DNA from: Rhodococcus sp. HNM0569
GTDB taxonomy: Bacteria > Actinomycetota > Actinomycetes > Mycobacteriales > Mycobacteriaceae
Assembly (NCBI RefSeq): GCF_012726205.1
Contig: NZ_JAASAE010000008.1
Span: 144,874-208,873 of the forward strand
Length of the DNA stretch: 64,000 bases
Reading direction: 5' to 3'
Shown here: positions 52,580-60,739 of the stretch, in pieces
Position numbering within the stretch: the first letter of the stretch is position 1
Layout of the letters: every line of letters begins with the position of its first letter
Notes under the pieces: generated by a model
What the model was told of the DNA's origin: nothing
What the model saw: the letters and a program-made list of their open reading frames with translations, nothing else
Database searches by the model: none
Made by a program: the position numbers and the translations under genes

Positions 52580-53434
52580 GTGACCGACAGCCACACCGTC
52601 GCCCGGCGCGCCGTGCTCGTTACACCGGCGTCCGACGACCGCAAGGCGCGCAAAGCGCTCGAGTCCACCGCCGGCGAGGTCGTTCTCGACCTCGAAGATG
52701 CCGTCACCGCGGCCCACAAGGACTCGGCCCGTGCGGCCGCGGCCGTGCTCGCCGCCGAGTACGGCGCCACTCGCACCGTCTCGATCCGCGTCAACGGGCT
52801 CGCCACCGAGTGGGGCCGGGACGACCTCGCGGCGTGTCGACGGGTGGGCGACGCATTGTCGTCGGTTGTCGTGCCCAAGGCGGAGACGGCGGCGGGCCTA
52901 CGTGACGCCGACGCGGCATTGGACGGCACCGGGATCCGGCTGCAGGCGCTCGTCGAGACGCCACTCGGGATCGAGAACCTGCGCGAGATGTGCGGCGCCA
53001 CCGACCGACTCGCGGCGCTCGTTCTCGGGTATGCGGACCTCGGTGCAGCGCTGGGTCGTTCCGCCGCCGCCGCGCCCGCACAGTGGCTCGCGGTCCAGGA
53101 TCGCGTGCTGGTCTCGGCCCGCGCGCACGGCGTCCAGGCTGTCGACGGCCCGTATCTCGGCATCCGTGACGACGCGGAGTTCCGCACCGCGAAGCGCTGG
53201 GTCGCCGACCTCGGATTCGACGGCACGTGGGTCATCCATCCGGCGCAGATCGACACGGCCACTGCAGTGTTCACACCGAGCAGTGAGGCGGTCGACGACG
53301 CGACTCGGGTGCTGGCAGCCCTCGCGGACGCCGAAGCCGCGGGCGCGGGTGCCGCGCAGCTCGACGGCAAGATGCTCGACGAGGCCGTCGCGGTCGCCGC
53401 ACGGCGCACCCTCGCGCGGGCGGGCGCCCGATGA
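52580..53434 (+). CDS. CitE-like CoA-ester lyase (HpcH/HpaI family)
   Basis: 284 residues from GTG 52580 with GGGAGGAA upstream. RAVLVTPASDDRKARKALESTAGEVVLDLEDAVTAAHKDSAR has the (D)LEDAV metal region, LQALVETPLGIENLREM carries the conserved Glu, and GYADLGAALG the second acidic ligand. WVIHPAQI is also typical. CitE-like proteins cleave citramalyl-CoA, malyl-CoA or methylmalyl-CoA to acetyl- or propionyl-CoA plus pyruvate or glyoxylate. Next to a MaoC-type hydratase and a CaiB transferase, (S)-citramalyl-CoA or beta-methylmalyl-CoA is the likely substrate. Overlaps the next gene by four bases. Confidence 0.9.
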   Translation: MTDSHTVARRAVLVTPASDDRKARKALESTAGEVVLDLEDAVTAAHKDSARAAAAVLAAEYGATRTVSIRVNGLATEWGRDDLAACRRVGDALSSVVVPKAETAAGLRDADAALDGTGIRLQALVETPLGIENLREMCGATDRLAALVLGYADLGAALGRSAAAAPAQWLAVQDRVLVSARAHGVQAVDGPYLGIRDDAEFRTAKRWVADLGFDGTWVIHPAQIDTATAVFTPSSEAVDDATRVLAALADAEAAGAGAAQLDGKMLDEAVAVAARRTLARAGAR

Positions 53435-54429
53435 GCCGCACGGTGGCGGTGGGCGGCCCGTACTTCGACGACCTGGAGCCCGGTCAGGTGTTCGACGGCG
53501 CACCGTCGGTCACCCTCACGGAAGGGCTGTCGGCCGCACACCACGCGATCGTCGGACATCGGGTGCGACTGCCGCTCGACGCGCACCTGTCGGCGGCCGT
53601 CACCGGTGCGTCGACGGCAGTCGCGCATCCCGGGCTGGTCACCGATCTCGCTATCGGACAGTCGACGCTCGCGACGCACCACGTGAAGGCCAACTTGTTC
53701 TACCGCGGCTTGCGTTTCCACCGGTTCCCGCATCTCGGCGACACGCTGTCGACGCGCACCGAGGTCGTCGGCCTGCGCGAGAACTCCGCCAAGCCGGGCC
53801 GCGCCCCCACCGGCCTCGCCGCATTGCGGATGCACACCACCGATCAGTACGGCCGCACCGTGCTCGACTTCCACCGGTGCGCCATGCTGCCGCTGAGCCC
53901 CGACGCCGACCCGGATCGCACTCCCCGCTCCGACGACCTCTCGCACGTCGGCCCGGCCGACGAGCCCAGGTTCGCGATTCCACCGGACTGGGACCTGGGC
54001 GTGTACCGCGAACGCGTGCCCGGCCCGCACTTCGCCCCGGCGCTCGCCGGCACGGTCTTCCAGAGCAGCGCCGACGTCGTCACGAGCGCACCGGAACTCG
54101 CGCGCCTGACGCTCAACATCGCCGCGACACATCACGACGAGCGGGTCGGCCAGGCCGGCCGTCTCGTGTACGGCGGGCACACCATCGGCCTCGCACTCGC
54201 ACAGGCCACGCGCGCGCTGCCGTCGCTCGTCACCGTCCTGGCGTGGCAGTCGTGCGATCACACCGGACCGGTCCACGAAGGCGACACCCTCACGAGCGAG
54301 TTGCACGTCGAATCCGCCACTCCGCTGGATGATTCGGGTGTCTTGCAGCTGCGCTCGCTCGTGTACGCGCACGACACCGACACCCCGCGTCCGGTACTCG
54401 ACTGGCGCTTCGCCGCCCTCATGGCCTGA
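53431..54429 (+). CDS. double-hotdog MaoC-like hydratase (mesaconyl/itaconyl-CoA hydratase-like)
   Basis: 332 residues, ATG overlapping the lyase stop (ATGA). Two hotdog domains are recognisable: GGPYFDDLEPGQVFDGAPSVTLTEGLSAAHHAIVGHRVRLPLDAHLSAA at the start, and LARLTLNIAATHHDERVGQAGRLVYGGHTIGLALAQATRALPSLV in the second half, the latter being close to the hydratase motif. This size and layout matches mesaconyl-CoA hydratase-type proteins and the MaoC partners of CitE in leucine/itaconate clusters. It would add water to mesaconyl- or itaconyl-CoA, giving the lyase substrate. Substrate is an inference from context. Confidence 0.82.
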   Translation: MSRTVAVGGPYFDDLEPGQVFDGAPSVTLTEGLSAAHHAIVGHRVRLPLDAHLSAAVTGASTAVAHPGLVTDLAIGQSTLATHHVKANLFYRGLRFHRFPHLGDTLSTRTEVVGLRENSAKPGRAPTGLAALRMHTTDQYGRTVLDFHRCAMLPLSPDADPDRTPRSDDLSHVGPADEPRFAIPPDWDLGVYRERVPGPHFAPALAGTVFQSSADVVTSAPELARLTLNIAATHHDERVGQAGRLVYGGHTIGLALAQATRALPSLVTVLAWQSCDHTGPVHEGDTLTSELHVESATPLDDSGVLQLRSLVYAHDTDTPRPVLDWRFAALMA

Positions 54430-54445
54430 ACCGGAAGGACTCTTC

Positions 54446-55588
54446 GTGACACCCAACGACTCTGCCCGCCCACTCGACGGACTCCGCATCGTCGAAGTGT
54501 CCAGTTTCGTCGCATCCCCGCTGTGCGGTCTCACGCTGTCGCAGCTCGGCGCCGAGGTCGTTCGGGTCGACCCGATCGGCGGAGCGGCCGACGTGCACCG
54601 CTGGCCGGTCACGTCCACCGGAGAGTCGATCTACTGGACCGGCCTCAACAAGGGCAAGAAGTCGGTCACGTGCGACATGCGCAGCGAGGACGGCCAACGG
54701 CTGGTGCAGCGACTCGTCACCGAATCCGGCGACGGCGGCGGCATTCTCGTCACCAACGCGGGTGGACGCGACTGGCTGAGCTACGACACCCTGGGCGCGA
54801 TGCGCCCGGACGTGATCACCGTCGAGGTTCTCGGCACCCACGACGGCCGCACCGGAGTGGACTACACCGTCAACGCGGGCCTCGGCTTCCCGATGCTCAC
54901 CGGGCCCACCGACTACTCCGGCGTCGTCAACCACGTTCTGCCGGCGTGGGACGTCGCGTGCGGTCTGTATGCGGCGCTCGCCGTCGCGTCGGCCGTCCGC
55001 AGGCGCGAGCGCACCGGGCGGGGCGCGCGGATCACCCTGCCTCTCGACGACGTCGCACTGTCGATCTCGAGCGCGCTCGGCTATCTCACCGAGACACAGG
55101 TCAACGGCCGCAGCCGCGAGGCCACCGGAAACGATCTATACGGCACGTACGGAACGGATTTCGAGACGGACGACGGCGGGCGGTTCATGATCGTGGCGCT
55201 CACGCCACGGCATTTCCGCGATCTCGTCGACGTGACCGGGACCCGCGACGCAGTCGAGGCCGTGGAGAAGACTCTCGGCGCCGACTTCGCGAAGGAAGCC
55301 GAAAGGTACACGCACCGCGCGGTGCTCAACGGCCTGTTCGCACCGTGGTTCCGCAGCCGAACCTCGGTGCAGGTCGCGGACGCGCTCGCGTCGACGTCGG
55401 TGTTGCACGAGCGCTACCGCACCTTCCAGGAGGTCACGGACAGCGGCGAACTCGAGGCCAATCCCCTGTTCGCGGAACTCGACCAGCCCGGGATCGGACG
55501 CTTCCTCGCGGCGGGACTGCCCGCGTCGTTCGACGGCGAGCACCTGTTCACCGGCCCGGCACCGGAACTCGGCTCCCACCACCCGTGA
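54446..55588 (+). CDS. CaiB/BaiF family CoA-transferase
   Basis: 380 residues from GTG 54446 with GGAAGGA seven bases upstream. LDGLRIVEVSSFVASPLCGLTLSQLGAEVVRVDPIGG is the conserved opening of family III CoA-transferases, GLNKGKKSVTCDM the CoA-contact segment, and GVDYTVNAGLG carries the probable catalytic Asp139. It would move CoA from a donor such as succinyl-CoA to a C5 dicarboxylate, the first step before the MaoC-like hydratase and CitE lyase encoded just upstream. Its stop codon lies in a dispersed palindromic repeat. Confidence 0.87.
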   Translation: MTPNDSARPLDGLRIVEVSSFVASPLCGLTLSQLGAEVVRVDPIGGAADVHRWPVTSTGESIYWTGLNKGKKSVTCDMRSEDGQRLVQRLVTESGDGGGILVTNAGGRDWLSYDTLGAMRPDVITVEVLGTHDGRTGVDYTVNAGLGFPMLTGPTDYSGVVNHVLPAWDVACGLYAALAVASAVRRRERTGRGARITLPLDDVALSISSALGYLTETQVNGRSREATGNDLYGTYGTDFETDDGGRFMIVALTPRHFRDLVDVTGTRDAVEAVEKTLGADFAKEAERYTHRAVLNGLFAPWFRSRTSVQVADALASTSVLHERYRTFQEVTDSGELEANPLFAELDQPGIGRFLAAGLPASFDGEHLFTGPAPELGSHHP

Positions 55589-55629
55589 GCACTTTGCGAG
55601 TCTCTGCACGCCTGAATCACGCACGGGCG
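55585..55629 (+). repeat. Dispersed palindromic repeat, copy 6 (supplies a stop codon)
   Basis: GTGAGCACTTTGCGAGTC, then TCTGCACGCC, TGAA and TCACGCACGG. The TGA of the first GTGAGC (55586-55588) is the stop of the CaiB gene. The distal end runs directly into a longer hairpin at 55621-55659. Confidence 0.88.
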
Positions 55630-55659
55630 CCGCGACCTGGGTGATCGCGGCGCCCGTGC
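55621..55659. terminator. Hairpin between the convergent CaiB and aldolase genes
   Basis: Perfect 14-base arms GCACGGGCGCCGCG and CGCGGCGCCCGTGC around an 11-base loop. It lies between the CaiB stop (55588) and the aldolase stop (55678) and could terminate both. No long T tract follows on either side. Confidence 0.72.
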
Positions 55660-55677
55660 GGTGTTACGAGGGACGAG

Positions 55678-56706
55678 TCAGGCGGACACGCCGTCCCGTT
55701 CGGCGACGAGGCTCAGCGCGATGTCGACGATCATGTCCTCCTGGCCGCCGACGAGCTTGCGCTTACCCGCTTCGAGCAGCAGCGTGCGGACGTCGATGCC
55801 GTAGCGGGCCGACGCGGCCTCGGCGTGCCGCAGGAAGCTCGAGTACACGCCCGCGTAGCCGAGAGTGAGCGTTTCGCGGTCGACGCGCACCGGGCGGTCC
55901 TGCAGCGGACGGACGATGTCGTCGGCCGCGTCCTGCAGCTTGAACACGTCGCACCCGTGCTTCCACTCGTACAGGTCGGCGACGGCGATGAACGGTTCGA
56001 TCGGGCAGTTTCCTGCGCCCGCACCGTGTCCCGCGAGCGACGCGTCGACGCGGTAGACGCCTTCCTCGACGGCGACGACGCTGTTGGCCACCGACAGCGA
56101 CAGGTTCTCGTGCGCGTGGATGCCGATCTCGGTGCCCTCGTCGAGGACGTCCTTGTACGCGCGGATGCGGTCGCGCACGCCGTTCATGGTGAGCCGGCCG
56201 CCCGAGTCGGTGACGTAGACGCAGTGCGCGCCGTACGATTCCATGAGCTTGGCCTGCTTCGCGAGCTCTTCGGCAGGCGCCATGTGGCTCATCATGAGGA
56301 AGCCCGACACGTCCATGCCGATCTCGCGGGCCGTCGCGATGTGCTGTGCCGACACGTCGGCCTCGGTGCAGTGCGTCGCGATGCGCACCGACCGCACGCC
56401 GAGATCCCACGCATGCTGCAGGTCGTGCACGGTGCCGACGCCGGGCAGCAGCAGGGTTGTGAGGCGCGCGTTCTCGATGACCGACGACGCGGCCTCGATC
56501 CACTCCCAGTCCGTGTTCGAGCCGGGGCCGTAGTTGACCGATCCACCCGCGAGGCCGTCGCCGTGTGCGACCTCGATCGCGTCGACGCCCGCGTCCTCGA
56601 GCGCGCTCACGATGCGTTTGACGTCGGCCGGGGTGATGCGGTGCCGGATGGCGTGCATGCCGTCGCGCAGCGTGACGTCCTGGACGAAGATCGTGGTGTT
56701 GCTCAT
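55678..56706 (-). CDS. dmpG: 4-hydroxy-2-oxovalerate aldolase (BphI/HsaF/MhpE family)
   Basis: 342 residues from ATG 56706, which overlaps the dehydrogenase stop (TGATG). [14 protein letters not shown] has the catalytic Arg14 and metal-binding Asp15; [16 protein letters not shown] supplies metal ligands His197 and His199; the C-terminal helical part ([41 protein letters not shown]) is the dehydrogenase-contact and channel domain. It cleaves 4-hydroxy-2-oxoacids to pyruvate and an aldehyde that is channelled to the partner dehydrogenase. It is the last step of meta-cleavage pathways and steroid ring degradation (HsaF). Confidence 0.95.
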   Translation of the reverse strand: MSNTTIFVQDVTLRDGMHAIRHRITPADVKRIVSALEDAGVDAIEVAHGDGLAGGSVNYGPGSNTDWEWIEAASSVIENARLTTLLLPGVGTVHDLQHAWDLGVRSVRIATHCTEADVSAQHIATAREIGMDVSGFLMMSHMAPAEELAKQAKLMESYGAHCVYVTDSGGRLTMNGVRDRIRAYKDVLDEGTEIGIHAHENLSLSVANSVVAVEEGVYRVDASLAGHGAGAGNCPIEPFIAVADLYEWKHGCDVFKLQDAADDIVRPLQDRPVRVDRETLTLGYAGVYSSFLRHAEAASARYGIDVRTLLLEAGKRKLVGGQEDMIVDIALSLVAERDGVSA

Positions 56707-57662
56707 CAGCTGTTGTCCTTCTTCTGGGCGATGCGCTCCGCGATCTGCATGCCTGCGGAGGTCATGATGTCGAGGTTGCCTGCGTACGCGGGCAGGTAGT
56801 GGGCCGCGCCCTCGACCTCGAGGAAGATCGACACCTGGTGCGTCGGGCGGTTGCCGTCGACGAGCAGCGTCTCGACCGGCTGGTCGGCCGGGATCTCGGA
56901 TATCTGCACCTGTTGCTTGAGGCGGTAGCCGGGCACGTACGCCGCGACGTCGCCGACCATCTTCTCGATGGACTGCCGGATCTCGTCGTGCGTCGACGGA
57001 TCCGGAGCGTCGACGAGGCAGAACACGGTGTCGCGCATGATGAGCGGCGGCTCGGCCGGGTTGAGGATGATGATGGCCTTGCCGCGCCGTGCGCCGCCGA
57101 CCGTCTCGATCGCGGACGACGTCGTCTCGGTGAACTCGTCGATGTTGGCGCGCGTGCCGGGGCCCGCAGACTTCGACGCGATCGACGCGACGATCTCGGC
57201 GTAGGCGACCGGGACGACGCGCGAGACGGCCGCCACCATCGGGATCGTGGCCTGGCCGCCACACGTCACCATGTTCACGTTCTGTGCATCGAGGTGCTCG
57301 TCCGCGTTGACGGCGGGCACGACGAACGGGCCGATCGCGGCGGGCGTGAGGTCGATCAGCCGCTTGCCGAACGGCGCGAGCCGCTCGTTGTTCGCGATGT
57401 GCGCCTTGGCCGACGTCGCGTCGAACACGATGTCGATCTCGTCGAAGTTCGGGAGCTTCACCAGGCCCTCGACACCTTCTGCGGTGGTGGGGACCTTCAT
57501 CCGCGCGGCGCGCGCGAGGCCGTCCGATTCCGGGTCGATGCCGACCATCGCGCCCATCTCGAGCACGTCGGAGTGCCGGAGCACCTTGATCATGAGATCG
57601 GTGCCGATATTGCCCGATCCGATGATCGCGACCTTCGTCTTGTCCGAACCGGTCTTGCTCAT
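56706..57662 (-). CDS. acetaldehyde/propionaldehyde dehydrogenase (acylating; BphJ/HsaG/MhpF family)
   Basis: 318 residues from ATG 57662, overlapping the hydratase stop by [25 protein letters not shown] is the NAD motif, and [18 protein letters not shown] gives the catalytic Cys134. It forms a heterotetramer with the aldolase and converts the aldehyde to acetyl-CoA or propionyl-CoA with NAD and CoA. All three genes of the operon are translationally coupled. Whether the set serves steroid or simple aromatic degradation cannot be told from these enzymes alone; no ring-cleavage genes are in the window. Confidence 0.95.
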   Translation of the reverse strand: MSKTGSDKTKVAIIGSGNIGTDLMIKVLRHSDVLEMGAMVGIDPESDGLARAARMKVPTTAEGVEGLVKLPNFDEIDIVFDATSAKAHIANNERLAPFGKRLIDLTPAAIGPFVVPAVNADEHLDAQNVNMVTCGGQATIPMVAAVSRVVPVAYAEIVASIASKSAGPGTRANIDEFTETTSSAIETVGGARRGKAIIILNPAEPPLIMRDTVFCLVDAPDPSTHDEIRQSIEKMVGDVAAYVPGYRLKQQVQISEIPADQPVETLLVDGNRPTHQVSIFLEVEGAAHYLPAYAGNLDIMTSAGMQIAERIAQKKDNS

Positions 57663-58477
57663 GAGTGGTTTCCTTCCACGAAACGGGCGGTCACGGTGCC
57701 CAGACCGGACACGGTGACGGAGACGGTGCTGCCGCCGGAGACGGGAGCCATCGGGCCGAGCGCGCCCGACAGGATGACCTGGCCCGCCGTGAGCGGCTGG
57801 CCGAGTTCACGGGCCGTCTGCGCCAGCCAGACGACGGCGTCGATCGGGTCGCCGAGGCACGCGGCGCCGTTGCCCGTGGACACCTCGGCGCCGTCGATCG
57901 ACATCGACATCGTGACGTCGACCGGCACGATCTCGTCGAGCGTGCGACGCTCGGTGCCGAGCACGTACACGCCGGACGACGCATTGTCGGCGACGGTGTC
58001 GCCGAACCGGATGTCCCAGTTCTCGATTCGGCTGTCGCAGATCTCGAGCGCGGCGACGGCGTAGTCGATGGCGTCGCGGACCTGCGCGGCGTCGAGCTCG
58101 CCGTCGACGAGATCCTTGCCGAGCACGAAGCCGACCTCGCCCTCGACCTTCGGCTGGATGAGCCGCGACATCGGGATGTCGGCTCCGTCGTCGAAGCTCA
58201 TGTCGTCGAACAGGACGCCGAGGTCGGGCTGGCCGACGCCGAGCTGTTCCTGCACGGCCTTCGACGTCAACCCGATCTTGCGGCCCACCACGACGGCACC
58301 GGCGTCGGTGCGGGTCTCGTTGAAACGCTGCTGCACGGCGTACGCCGCGACGAGGTCGTCGGCGCCGATGAGGTCGCGGATCGGGGCGCACGGGGTTCCG
58401 CTCGCGGCGGCGGCCACGAGGCGGTCCGCTGCGGCCACGAGGTCCGCGTCGGGGATTCTTGTCGTCGAAGTCACCAT
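57659..58477 (-). CDS. 2-hydroxypenta-2,4-dienoate hydratase (BphH/HsaE/MhpD family)
   Basis: 272 residues from ATG 58477 (GGGAGCG nine bases upstream; an earlier TTG exists). [31 protein letters not shown], the acidic metal site around [14 protein letters not shown] and [25 protein letters not shown] are hallmarks of 2-keto-4-pentenoate hydratases in the fumarylacetoacetate hydrolase superfamily. It adds water to give 4-hydroxy-2-oxovalerate, the substrate of the aldolase. First gene of the operon, preceded by a 27-base palindrome. Confidence 0.94.
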   Translation of the reverse strand: MVTSTTRIPDADLVAAADRLVAAAASGTPCAPIRDLIGADDLVAAYAVQQRFNETRTDAGAVVVGRKIGLTSKAVQEQLGVGQPDLGVLFDDMSFDDGADIPMSRLIQPKVEGEVGFVLGKDLVDGELDAAQVRDAIDYAVAALEICDSRIENWDIRFGDTVADNASSGVYVLGTERRTLDEIVPVDVTMSMSIDGAEVSTGNGAACLGDPIDAVVWLAQTARELGQPLTAGQVILSGALGPMAPVSGGSTVSVTVSGLGTVTARFVEGNHS

Positions 58478-58512
58478 CTCAGCGTGCGCTCCCGGTGCAC
58501 GCTGGGACAACG

Positions 58513-58539
58513 CCCAGGTTCCGCTGAGCGGAACCTGGG
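58513..58539. promoter_or_regulatory. 27-base perfect palindrome, candidate IclR operator
   Basis: Twelve-base arms CCCAGGTTCCGC and GCGGAACCTGGG with a three-base centre. It lies between the IclR stop (58546) and the hydratase start (58477), 36 bases upstream of the latter. GGTTCCGC/GCGGAACC arms are similar to operators of IclR-type regulators of aromatic pathways. It lacks a T tract, so a terminator for the IclR gene is less likely. Confidence 0.65.
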
Positions 58540-58545
58540 GATCGG

Positions 58546-59304
58546 TCAGTCCGTCAACTCGGAGCGCCGTGCAAGGGTGGCGGAGATGCCGCGCGCGGCG
58601 GCGCGCACCGCGCCCGCGTGCCGCTCGGGCTGGAAACCCGTCGTCGGGCCCGTGACGCTGACCGCCGCGACGATCCGGTCGTCCCGGTCGAGCACGGGCG
58701 CGGCGACACAGACGACCCCTACCGCGGACTCCTCGTACTCCCGCGACAGGCCGCTCTCGCGGATCTCGTCGAGCTGGCGGCGTAGCCGGCCGGGCTCGGT
58801 GACGGTGCGCGGTGTGAAGCGGGCGAGCGGCTCGGCGAGGATGCGGTTCTGCTCGTCGACCGGCGAGAACGCGAGCAGCACCTTGCCCAGCGCGGTGGCG
58901 TGCAGTGGCATCCGGCCGCCGATGCGCGACGGAGCACCGCCACCGAGGTGCGCGCCGATCTTCGCGACGTAGACCACCTCGGAGCCCTCACGCACCCCGA
59001 GGTGGACGATCTCGCGGACGCGGTCGCGCAGTTCTTCGAGGAACGGGCCGGACACCTCGATCAGCCCTCGCTCGACGGACGCGCGCATGCCCAGCTCGAA
59101 CACGAGCCGCGACAGCCGGTAGGTCGACCCGGTTCGGTCGAGCAGGCCGTGCTCGACGAGATCGCCCAGCAGGCGATGCACGGTGGCCTTCGGCAGCCCG
59201 GTGGCGTCGCGGATCTGCGCGAACGTGAGGGTGGTGCGTTCGACGGTGAACGCCTGCAGGATCGCCATGGCCTTGCCCAGCACGGTGTCGCGACCGTCGG
59301 TCAC
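58546..59304 (-). CDS. IclR-family transcriptional regulator
   Basis: 252 residues from GTG 59304, with GGGAGGAGG six bases upstream, a much better site than the TTG ten codons earlier. The winged helix is in GKAMAILQAFTVERTTLTFAQIRDATGLPKATVHRLLGDLVEHGLLDRTGSTYRLS. The effector domain has REIVHLGVREGSEVVYVAKI and SGLSREYEESAVGVVCVAAPVLDRDDRIVAAVSVTGP. It lies directly upstream of the hydratase/dehydrogenase/aldolase operon on the same strand and probably controls it through the palindrome at 58513. Confidence 0.94.
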   Translation of the reverse strand: MTDGRDTVLGKAMAILQAFTVERTTLTFAQIRDATGLPKATVHRLLGDLVEHGLLDRTGSTYRLSRLVFELGMRASVERGLIEVSGPFLEELRDRVREIVHLGVREGSEVVYVAKIGAHLGGGAPSRIGGRMPLHATALGKVLLAFSPVDEQNRILAEPLARFTPRTVTEPGRLRRQLDEIRESGLSREYEESAVGVVCVAAPVLDRDDRIVAAVSVTGPTTGFQPERHAGAVRAAARGISATLARRSELTD

Positions 59305-59326
59305 GGCGTCCTCCTCCCGTGCGCTT

Positions 59327-59368
59327 GTGAGCACTCGACGAGTCCGGGTACGCCTCTTTCGCGCACGG
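59327..59368 (+). repeat. Dispersed palindromic repeat, copy 7
   Basis: GTGAGCACTCGACGAGTC, then CGGGTACGCC, a pyrimidine-rich centre and GCGCACGG. It lies between the second CaiB gene stop (59376) and the IclR start (59304). The stem variant TCGACGAG again changes both sides of the inner pairing relative to TTTGCGAG. Confidence 0.85.
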
Positions 59369-59375
59369 CACGAGC

Positions 59376-60599
59376 CTATCGCGACGAGTTCTGCACGATC
59401 CCGTCGGCGACGAGGTCTGCGAGTTCGTCGGCGGACACCCCGTGCTCGCGCAGAATCGCGGCGGTGTGCTCGCCGAGGGCGGGCACCGGATCCATCCGCA
59501 TCTCGACGTCGCCGAAGGTCATCGGCGGCAGCACCGCGCGCACCGCGCCTGCCTCGGTGTCCACGTCCCGCCAGCGGTCGCGCTCGCCGAGTTGCGGGTG
59601 CGCGACGACGCCGTCGAGTTCGCGCACCGCCGCCGCGGGCACGCCCGCCGCGGCGAGCCGCTCGGTCAGCTCTGCCGTCGTGAACCGCACCGTCTCGCGG
59701 GCGACGGCGGCGTCGACCTCACCGCGGTGGCGCACCCGGAGAATGTTGGTGGCATAGCGCGGATCCGCGGCCAGATCGGGGCGGTCCAGCACGTCCTCCG
59801 CGAGAGTGCGCCAGCCCCGGTCGTTCTGGACCCCGACGAGCAACTCGCCGTCCTTCGTGGGGTACTTGTCGTACGGCACGATCGCGGCGTGCCCGACGCC
59901 CGCACGCGGGATCTGCCGATCTCCGTAGAGCCGCATGTACATCGGATGACCCATCCACTCCACCGTGGCATCGAACATCGAGATCTCGATCGCCGCACCG
60001 ACTCCGGTGGTCGCGCGACGCACCAACGCGCCCAGAATCGAGGTCAGCGCATACATGCCTGCCGCGATGTCGGATGTCGGAATGCCGGTCTTGGTGGCGT
60101 CGTCGGGCGTGCCGGTCACCGAGATCAGACCGGATTCGGCCTGCACCAGCATGTCGTACGCCTTGCGGTCGCGGTAGGGCCCCGACGACCCGTACCCGGA
60201 CATGTCGACGACGACGAGTTCGGGGTGCTCGCGGCGCAACTCGTCCGCACCGAAGCCGAGCCGGTCGGCGGCCCCGGGCGCGAGATTCTGCACGAAGACG
60301 TCGGCACCGTCGATCACCGAGCGCAACAGCGCCCGGCCACGCTCGGACTTGACGTCGATCGCGAGCGATTCCTTCGACCGGTTCAGCCACACGAAGTGCG
60401 TGGCGAGCCCGTGCACGGCGTCGTCGTAGTTGCGGGCGAAGTCGCCCTCACCGACACGCTCGATCTTGACGACGCGCGCCCCCATGTCGGCGAGGTGTCG
60501 CGTCGCGAGCGGTGCCGCGACGGCCTGTTCGAGTGCGACGACGGTGATGCCGTCGAGGGGTAGCCGGCCTGGTTCGTCCACCGTCGAACCATCACCCAC
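59376..60599 (-). CDS. CaiB/BaiF family CoA-transferase
   Basis: 407 residues. LPLDGITVVALEQAVAAPLATRHLADMGARVVKIERVGEGDFARNYD is the typical opening. NLAPGAADRLGFGADELRREHPELVVVDMSGYGSSGPYRDRKAYDMLVQAESGLISVTGTPD contains Asp149 in the position of the catalytic Asp of formyl-CoA transferase. Family III CoA-transferases act on carboxylic acids such as succinate/malate-type or carnitine-type substrates. The sequence is only distantly related to the CaiB at 54446. The divergent acyl-CoA synthetase at 60740 suggests a common substrate class. Confidence 0.92.
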   Translation of the reverse strand: MGDGSTVDEPGRLPLDGITVVALEQAVAAPLATRHLADMGARVVKIERVGEGDFARNYDDAVHGLATHFVWLNRSKESLAIDVKSERGRALLRSVIDGADVFVQNLAPGAADRLGFGADELRREHPELVVVDMSGYGSSGPYRDRKAYDMLVQAESGLISVTGTPDDATKTGIPTSDIAAGMYALTSILGALVRRATTGVGAAIEISMFDATVEWMGHPMYMRLYGDRQIPRAGVGHAAIVPYDKYPTKDGELLVGVQNDRGWRTLAEDVLDRPDLAADPRYATNILRVRHRGEVDAAVARETVRFTTAELTERLAAAGVPAAAVRELDGVVAHPQLGERDRWRDVDTEAGAVRAVLPPMTFGDVEMRMDPVPALGEHTAAILREHGVSADELADLVADGIVQNSSR

Positions 60600-60739
60600 C
60601 GGGCGTCGCGAGTCAACGTCCGCACCATAGGCGCTTCCTCATGGATCGTTCGCCCACGGAACTTTGCCGTGCGCTGCGCGGGGTGGTCGGATGACCTGCG
60701 AGGGCCTCGCTGCCCACCGCGACGTCAGGAGTGTGTCAG

